64,000 nt of DNA from JAIEOG01 sp964519985 (GTDB lineage: Bacteria > Bdellovibrionota > FAC87 > UBA2466). Location of the stretch: positions 79,839 through 143,838 of the forward strand of contig CAZFMF010000004.1 in NCBI GenBank assembly GCA_964519985.1. Direction: 5' to 3'. The notes under the pieces are model-generated. The model saw only the letters and a list, made by a program, of their open reading frames with translations, was not told the origin of the DNA and did not search any database. The position numbers and the translations under genes are program-made. How positions within the stretch are numbered: the first letter of the stretch is position 1; each line of letters starts with the position of its first letter. This document shows, piece by piece, positions 58,915-64,000 of this stretch.

Positions 58915-59196
58915 ATGGCGACCAAAGTTGCTAAAGTCGGAATCAAAAAAGAAGAGGGTTGGCTCTACTTCTTGGATAAGAAGGGCAATATCTCGCGCGC
59001 GAAAATGGGCCGCGGCCGTAAAGGTTCGAAGACCAAGCCGCAGGTGGTCGCGAAGGTTGGCGTGAAGCGCAAGACCGGATTCCTGTATTTCGTCGACAAG
59101 CAGGGAGATCTCTCCATGGCGAAGATGTCGCGCAAAGGGCGTAAGCGCGTCGCCAAAAAGAAAACGACGAAGTCTAAAGCCCGTCGAAAAAAATAA
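58915..59196 (+). CDS. Small basic protein with internal duplication
   Basis: The 93-residue product contains two similar ~35-residue units. The first reads VAKVGIKKEEGWLYFLDKKG and ends in RAKMGR; the second reads VAKVGVKRKTGFLYFVDKQG and ends in MAKMSR. A tail of Lys and Arg (VAKKKTTKSKARRKK) follows. Each unit looks like a small beta-hairpin. GGAGGG precedes the ATG at 58915. It may bind DNA or RNA, like its upstream neighbour; the family is unknown. Confidence 0.7.
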   Translation: MATKVAKVGIKKEEGWLYFLDKKGNISRAKMGRGRKGSKTKPQVVAKVGVKRKTGFLYFVDKQGDLSMAKMSRKGRKRVAKKKTTKSKARRKK

Positions 59197-59206
59197 GCAT
59201 TGAGCC

Positions 59207-59240
59207 GAGCCGTTCGAGACAAACGAAGAGGCTCTCTTTT
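59207..59240 (+). terminator. Probable intrinsic terminator
   Basis: GAGCCGTTCG pairs with CGAAGAGGCTC with a small bulge and is followed by TCTTTT. It lies eleven bases after the small basic protein gene. Confidence 0.5.
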
Positions 59241-59272
59241 GAAACCGCCTGGTTGTCCGGACGAGAGGTTCC

Positions 59273-60946
59273 ATGCCGAATCGCGGCGCCAAACTGCCTA
59301 AAAATGAGCCGGTGCTTTCCTACGCCCCGGGCCGTCCCGAAACCCGGAAACTTCAGGAAGCGCTGAACGACTTGCTCGGCCAGCAAGTGGACGCGGCCCC
59401 GGTGATCGACGGCGTCGAAGTCCGAACCGGGAAGACGGTTCCCATCCATGTCCCGCACCGACTGAAGCACCGCCTCGGGCAGTACCACGAAGCCTCGGGC
59501 GCGGAAGTGCGCCGCGCGATCGAGGGAGCACGTAAAGCCCACGCCGATTGGTCCATTTGGAAACCCGAAAGGCGCGCCGCCATCTTTTCAAAGGCGGCTG
59601 AACTCCTTGCCAAGAAACACCGCTTTCTGCTGAATGCGGCCACGATGTTGGGACAGAGTAAGACCTGTCATCAAGCCGAAATCGATTCCGCGTGTGAACT
59701 GATCGATTTTCTGCGCTTCAATTCTCAGTTTCAGAAACAGATCCAATCCATCCAACCGATTTCTACCCCCGATAGTCGCAACCGTATGGAGTACCGCGCG
59801 CTCGAAGGTTTTGTGTTTGCGGTGACGCCTTTCAATTTCACCGCGATCGCCGGCAATCTCCCGACGTCGGCCGCATTGATGGGTAACGTAGTGCTCTGGA
59901 AACCGGCATCGTCGGCGGTTTATTCGGGCTATTGGTTAATGAAAATTCTAGAAGAGGCGGGACTACCGCCCGGGGTGATTCAGTTCTTGCCCGGCAGTGG
60001 GGCTCGCATCGGCGATCCGGTCTTGGCCGATCCGGGGCTTGCCGGGGTCCATTTCACCGGCAGTACCCGCGTTTTCCACGATATGTGGAAGACGATCGGG
60101 AATCATATCGCGACCTACCGCAGCTACCCGCGCATCGTCGGGGAAACCGGCGGGAAAGATTTTGTCGTCGCTCACCCCTCCGCGGACTTGGATGTTTTAG
60201 CGACCGCACTATTGCGCGGGGCGTTCGAATATCAGGGACAGAAATGCTCGGCGGCGAGTCGCGCGTACATTCCCAAGAGCCTTTGGCCAAAGCTCAAAGA
60301 AAAAATGGTCGCGGAAATGCAGACGATCAAAGTCGGCGATGTCAGTGACTTCTCCTGCTTTATGGGCGCGGTGATCGATCAGAAAGCCTTCGAAACCATT
60401 CGGGGTTACATCGGTGGGGTGAAAAGCAGTACGGATGCCAAGATTGTTCAGGGCGGCACTTGCCGTTCGGAAGAAGGGTACTTCATCGAACCCACGCTCA
60501 TCGAGACCACCAACCCCAAGTCGAAGACGATGGTGGAAGAAATCTTTGGCCCGGTGCTGACGGTCTATGTTTACGCTGACGATCAGTTCGAAGACACGCT
60601 CGCCCTTTGCGATGACACTTCCCCCTATGCGCTGACCGGCGCCATCATTGCCCGCGATAAGAAGGCGGTCGCGAAGGCCTCGCAACGTCTGCTGCACTCG
60701 GCCGGCAACTTCTACATTAATACCAAACCCACCGGCGCGGTGGTCGGCCAGCAGCCCTTTGGCGGTGGGCGGGCATCCGGTACTAATGATAAAGCGGGCA
60801 GTGTTTACAATCTCATGCGTTGGACTTCGATTCGCACGGTTTCCGAGAGCCGCAACCCGGTTAAAGACTACCGGTATCCGTTTCTCGCGCTGGCCCGCGT
60901 CACTAAACAAATTGCCGGTAAACTCAAACCCCGCAAACGCAAATAA
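59273..60946 (+). CDS. 1-pyrroline-5-carboxylate (glutamate semialdehyde) dehydrogenase
   Basis: The 557-residue aldehyde dehydrogenase resembles the stand-alone ALDH4/P5CDH type rather than PutA: FVFAVTPFNFTAIAGNLPTS, WKPASSAVYSGYW, IVGETGGKDFVVAHPSADLD, catalytic Cys in YQGQKCSAASRAYIP, and EEIFGPVLTVYVY. It oxidises glutamate semialdehyde to glutamate, the last step of proline breakdown. Proline dehydrogenase is not in the window. Confidence 0.93.
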   Translation: MPNRGAKLPKNEPVLSYAPGRPETRKLQEALNDLLGQQVDAAPVIDGVEVRTGKTVPIHVPHRLKHRLGQYHEASGAEVRRAIEGARKAHADWSIWKPERRAAIFSKAAELLAKKHRFLLNAATMLGQSKTCHQAEIDSACELIDFLRFNSQFQKQIQSIQPISTPDSRNRMEYRALEGFVFAVTPFNFTAIAGNLPTSAALMGNVVLWKPASSAVYSGYWLMKILEEAGLPPGVIQFLPGSGARIGDPVLADPGLAGVHFTGSTRVFHDMWKTIGNHIATYRSYPRIVGETGGKDFVVAHPSADLDVLATALLRGAFEYQGQKCSAASRAYIPKSLWPKLKEKMVAEMQTIKVGDVSDFSCFMGAVIDQKAFETIRGYIGGVKSSTDAKIVQGGTCRSEEGYFIEPTLIETTNPKSKTMVEEIFGPVLTVYVYADDQFEDTLALCDDTSPYALTGAIIARDKKAVAKASQRLLHSAGNFYINTKPTGAVVGQQPFGGGRASGTNDKAGSVYNLMRWTSIRTVSESRNPVKDYRYPFLALARVTKQIAGKLKPRKRK

Positions 60947-60972
60947 ATCCCGCCGCGTGTTATCCTAATTGC

Positions 60973-62172
60973 ATGCGCTCTTTCTTGCTCTTGGCTCTGC
61001 TGTGCGTCAGTGCGGGGGCGGTGGATCCCGCTCAAATCATGCGAGATCTTAACTCCCCGGACGCCAAGGTGCGGCGCAGTGCGGCGATCGGAGCGCGAGA
61101 TCTGCCAACGACTCCCGCACTAGTTCATGAACTGTTGCTGGTGGCGGAAAAATACCCAAGTGACGCCGATGCGATAAACGGTTTCGCTCAGGAATCGGTT
61201 TACTCCGCGTTGGCTCAGCACGGTCAAAACTCTCCGGAAGTCTGCACTTTCTTTTTCAAGGCCCGACGGGTGGTGGATGAACTCGATTCCCCGGACTACG
61301 CGACGGGCACGATCGATACGATTGCCATGTTCTTTTTCCAGCCGACTCCGGCGAAGCAGGCGACTTTGCGCTCGTTTGCCGAAGGGGAAAACCTGAAGGA
61401 TGCCTTCGAGGCGCTCGATATCCTGAGCACGCAAAAACAAGTTGAGCCGAATTGTTTTCCGCTCTTCGATCGGGTGGCCAAACGCCTACTAGAGTCCCCG
61501 CAGTCGCACGATCTCTCGTTGCGGGGAAACTGGCCGCCATTTCTGAATACAGTCGTTGTTATTGCGACCCGGGGCTACCAGAACGAGGAGCTTCTCCGTT
61601 TTGCGACGAAGATGGTTACGGACACAAAGCAGTACACCGCGGAGAATGAAGAAACTTTGCAGGCCTTGCTCGCCACCGTCTCCGAGCTGGGGGCCGGGCG
61701 CCCTTTGACTCTGGCGACGCTCAAAATCGCCGAGGGGATAGCCAAGCGGCACGATGCGCATTTACGCGGTCTCTCCAAGCGGGTGGCGATGGAAATTCGC
61801 CGTCAGCAAACTGGTAAGCTGACTAAGGCCCCCGAGGCTCCGGACGAGGCGACTAAAGTTTTGGATCGGGTGATTGGTGAGCTGAAAGCGAGAAATATTC
61901 CGGGTTTGCGCGAGCTGAAAATCATTCGCTTCAATCCCGACACGATGGTGGCGACGCTACGACGATTGCCCGAAAGCCAACGCCGGTCCTATCTTCGAAA
62001 GTTGATGCGGGCGCTCTCGAAGAGTGACGACCCGGACCTCCAACAGATTGCCATCTTGGTGGTCGAAAATCTCTATGTGGTTGGGCCGCTTGAGTGGAGA
62101 CAAGTTTTGGCCGATTCCCGAACCTGCGACGGAATTATCGCTTTCCTTCGCGAGGCCAAGCGCATTGACTAG
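60973..62172 (+). CDS. Exported helical-repeat protein of unknown function
   Basis: The 399-residue product has a short signal peptide (MRSFLLLALLCVSAGA) and is nearly all helical, with HEAT-like units such as MRDLNSPDAKVRRSAAIGAR at its start. The C-terminal half has basic helices (TLRRLPESQRRSYLRKLMRAL). A TATCCT -10-like box ends six bases before the ATG and no ribosome site is seen. It is convergent with rpoH. No family is certain. Confidence 0.68.
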   Translation: MRSFLLLALLCVSAGAVDPAQIMRDLNSPDAKVRRSAAIGARDLPTTPALVHELLLVAEKYPSDADAINGFAQESVYSALAQHGQNSPEVCTFFFKARRVVDELDSPDYATGTIDTIAMFFFQPTPAKQATLRSFAEGENLKDAFEALDILSTQKQVEPNCFPLFDRVAKRLLESPQSHDLSLRGNWPPFLNTVVVIATRGYQNEELLRFATKMVTDTKQYTAENEETLQALLATVSELGAGRPLTLATLKIAEGIAKRHDAHLRGLSKRVAMEIRRQQTGKLTKAPEAPDEATKVLDRVIGELKARNIPGLRELKIIRFNPDTMVATLRRLPESQRRSYLRKLMRALSKSDDPDLQQIAILVVENLYVVGPLEWRQVLADSRTCDGIIAFLREAKRID

Positions 62173-62178
62173 GCGCTA

Positions 62179-63150
62179 TCACATTCCCGAGAGCAGTTTG
62201 AAATCGGGATAGTGAGCGGTAACAAAGTCCTTCAACTTTCCCTTCACCTGCTCTTCGATTTGGCGGGCACGTTCCTTGGTGACTCCGTACTTTTCGCCGA
62301 TCTCCTGCAGTGTCAACGGGTTTTCCGAGATTAGGCGCTCCGAGAAAATGACTTTCTCGCGGCCCTCTAACGTCGCGGCGAATTTTTGTAAAACCTCGTG
62401 AAAGATTTGCCGCTGTTCGTCTTCGCCGAGCGTTTCATCGATCGGTCGCACCGGATCGGCGAGGTTTTGAATGGCTTCGCGTTTTTCGTCGCGGTGTTCG
62501 GGCGAGTTCAGCGAAACTTCGTTTTGCGAAAGGCGTTGATTCATTTCCTCGACGTCCTTTTCTCGGACGTCCAACTTGCCGGCGATAAGTTTCGTGGTTT
62601 CCTGCGGGGAAATGCCCTGTTGTTCGAGCTTCTTTTGTTCGGCGCGGAGCCGGTAGAAAAGGCGCTTCTGCGCTTGGGTCGTGCCGATCTTCACGAGGGA
62701 ATGGTTGCGCAGCAGGAAATCCTGAATGTAACTACGGATCCACCAGACCGCGTACGTCGTGAGCCGGACGTCCTTGTAGGGATTAAAGTCGTGGACCGCG
62801 CGGACCAACCCCATATTTCCTTCCTGGATGAGATCCAAGACCTTCGCGCGGTAATGCACGTACTCAAACGCGATCTTAACGACAAAGCGCAAGTTGCTGG
62901 TGACCAATTTTTGCAGCGCTTCGCGATCCTTGGTGTCGTAGTACTTCACCGCCAGATCGTGTTCTTCCTCCCGGGTGAGGAGCGGGTGCTTGGCCACCTC
63001 CCGCAGGTAGGCCCCGAGCAGGGGATCGGCCGGCGTGACCGCGGTCGAGCCGGATTTGGACGGCGGCTTCGCCTTGAGCTTCTGTACCATCTTCCGATTC
63101 GGTTCCGACTTGGGTCGGGACGGGGTGTCCTTGGGTTTGCGGGGGCTCAT
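62179..63150 (-). CDS. rpoH: RNA polymerase heat-shock sigma factor (sigma-32 type)
   Basis: The 323-residue sigma factor has region 2 intact (LVTSNLRFVVKIAFEYVHY, VLDLIQEGNMGLVRAV, RLTTYAVWWIRSYIQDF), an RpoH-box-like QKRLFYRLRAEQKKL, and region 4 with TLQEIGEKYGVTKERARQIE. An N-terminal Lys/Pro/Ser extension of ~45 residues is longer than in enteric RpoH. The ATG at 63150 was chosen over an upstream in-frame codon. It is divergent from the dedA-like gene over ~87 bases. Confidence 0.9.
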   Translation of the reverse strand: MSPRKPKDTPSRPKSEPNRKMVQKLKAKPPSKSGSTAVTPADPLLGAYLREVAKHPLLTREEEHDLAVKYYDTKDREALQKLVTSNLRFVVKIAFEYVHYRAKVLDLIQEGNMGLVRAVHDFNPYKDVRLTTYAVWWIRSYIQDFLLRNHSLVKIGTTQAQKRLFYRLRAEQKKLEQQGISPQETTKLIAGKLDVREKDVEEMNQRLSQNEVSLNSPEHRDEKREAIQNLADPVRPIDETLGEDEQRQIFHEVLQKFAATLEGREKVIFSERLISENPLTLQEIGEKYGVTKERARQIEEQVKGKLKDFVTAHYPDFKLLSGM

Positions 63151-63237
63151 ATTTAGGCCCTTACACATACCAAACCCATTCCCAACAAGTAAAACGCTTG
63201 TCGTTATCGTTTCATGAGGTAGTGTGGCGGCACTGCC

Positions 63238-63897
63238 ATGGAACGTCTGCTCGTTTACCTAACGAACCTCTCCTCGAATATCGCGTACTTAATTATTTTC
63301 GGCATCCTGCTCGCTTGCGGGATTGGTTTCCCCCTTCCGGAAGATATCCCCTTGATTGCGACGGGGTACCTGGTTTGGGACGGAACGATGCGCTGGGTCC
63401 CCGCCATTGCGGTCACCCTCGCCGGAGTTCTGCTCGGGGATACCATTCTTTTTTATCTCGGCCGAAAGGTCGGCAAAAAGATACTCAAGCAGCACCGCAT
63501 GCAGACGATTTTTCCCCCGCACCGCGTGCGCCGGGCGGGCGCCTACTTTCGCAAGTACGGCGACAAGCTGGTTTTTTTCGCCCGCTTCGTGGCGGGTTTG
63601 CGCGCGGTAGTCTTTTTCATGGCCGGGGCGATGAAGGTACGTTACTCGCGTTTCCTGCTTTTGGATGGGCTCGCTGCGTTGATCAGTGTTCCGGCTTGGA
63701 TCGGACTCGGCTACGGATTGGGCCATTTCTTCGGCGACGAAATCTCGGAAATCCTGAAGCGGGTGAAGGAAGTCAAAACCGGGCTTTCGATTGTGGTCGG
63801 GGTGGTGCTGATCACCATCGCCATCCGCTGGTATTCCAATTACCGCAATAAGCAGAACCTTGTGGCGAGCGGTAAACGCGCACCCCGGCGCGCCTAG
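63238..63897 (+). CDS. DedA-family membrane protein
   Basis: The 219-residue protein has the DedA/SNARE-associated domain: GIGFPLPEDIPLIATGYLVW, LAGVLLGDTILFYLGRKVGKK, and FARFVAGLRAVVFFMAGAMK, which holds the F-x-R-x3-G-x-R motif. Four to five membrane helices are visible. Members move lipids such as undecaprenyl phosphate across the inner membrane; the substrate here is unknown. Confidence 0.92.
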   Translation: MERLLVYLTNLSSNIAYLIIFGILLACGIGFPLPEDIPLIATGYLVWDGTMRWVPAIAVTLAGVLLGDTILFYLGRKVGKKILKQHRMQTIFPPHRVRRAGAYFRKYGDKLVFFARFVAGLRAVVFFMAGAMKVRYSRFLLLDGLAALISVPAWIGLGYGLGHFFGDEISEILKRVKEVKTGLSIVVGVVLITIAIRWYSNYRNKQNLVASGKRAPRRA

Positions 63898-63898
63898 T

Positions 63899-64000
63899 GT
63901 CATTGCAAGCGTAGTCCATCATTACAAGCGTAGCCCGTCATTGCGAGCGTAGCGAAGCAATCCCGCATCGCTTCGCGATGCGAGGTTGCTTCGGGCCTCT
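63899..64000. repeat. Dispersed repeat copy I with two extra 19-bp partial units
   Basis: Two partial units, GTCATTGCAAGCGTAGTCC and ATCATTACAAGCGTAGCCC (19 bp each), precede a full copy that begins GTCATTGCGAGCGTAGCGAA at 63937, contains the CGCATCG-CTT-CGCGATGCG hairpin and runs off the window. Only the first ~64 bases of the full copy are visible. Confidence 0.85.

Noticed and set aside
1..64000. tRNA, rRNA, prophage or integrated plasmid
   Set aside because: The gaps between genes were read for cloverleaf or rRNA-like sequence and none was seen; no integrase, capsid or partition genes occur.

Overview
The window is dense, single-copy chromosomal DNA from a Gram-negative bacterium, GC-rich by eye. 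Evidence for the Gram-negative call: an outer-membrane secretin, a predicted outer-membrane barrel protein, an RpoH-type sigma factor and an L25 protein with a CTC tail. Heme is made by the C5 route (HemA plus HemL). Combined with a Tad/Flp pilus locus, a SpoIIE-type partner-switching operon and many secreted orphan proteins, this best fits a Bdellovibrionota or other former deltaproteobacterial lineage. That placement is inference. I see no rRNA, tRNA, CRISPR array or prophage.

Layout. 1-4260: the 3' part of a giant cadherin/Ig-repeat surface protein. 4379-10748: corA, then a lipid cluster (desaturase, fatty acyl-AMP ligase, acyl carrier protein, cyclopropane-synthase-like methyltransferase) divergent from an alpha-oxoamine synthase; together these resemble a sphingolipid-like pathway. 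10828-17997: small secreted proteins, a hydrolase, a glycosyltransferase and the housekeeping run ychF-pth-rplY-prs. 18002-23563: a 1198-residue NfnL/NfnS-like flavoprotein with a small [2Fe-2S] ferredoxin, and a large membrane protein. 23595-24547: a RAYT (Y1/HUH) element. 24551-35474: a minus-strand Tad pilus operon: two Flp pilins, a prepilin peptidase, three further proteins with prepilin-type leaders, two CpaB proteins, the secretin, a fused CpaE-TadA ATPase, TadB, and a YD-repeat protein. 35888-38181: an S41 protease and a zinc-ribbon microprotein. 38255-42724: SpoIIE phosphatase, HATPase kinase, zinc-ribbon STAS protein and PAS-GGDEF cyclase. 42875-49264: an oxidoreductase, a Rieske protein, a DUF255 protein and secreted or outer-membrane proteins. 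49314-58487: hemA-C-D-B-L, histidine kinase, response regulator, hemE, hemN, nearly all overlapping. 58502-63897: two small basic proteins, P5C dehydrogenase, a secreted repeat protein, rpoH and a DedA protein.

The most unusual structure that gene calls alone do not explain is a dispersed palindromic repeat of about 62-92 bp with ends reading GTCATTGCGAG. It occurs at least seven times between or within genes. The same ends bound the RAYT element, so the repeats look like its non-autonomous passengers (REPIN/MITE). One 81-bp copy lies in frame just after the start codon of a TadE-like gene and encodes nearly all of its prepilin leader. Other items worth checking are the CpaE-TadA fusion, the NfnL-NfnS-like fusion, hairpins placed right after pilin genes, the kinase-regulator pair inside the heme operon, and several promoters whose -10 box lies directly before an ATG, suggesting leaderless transcripts.
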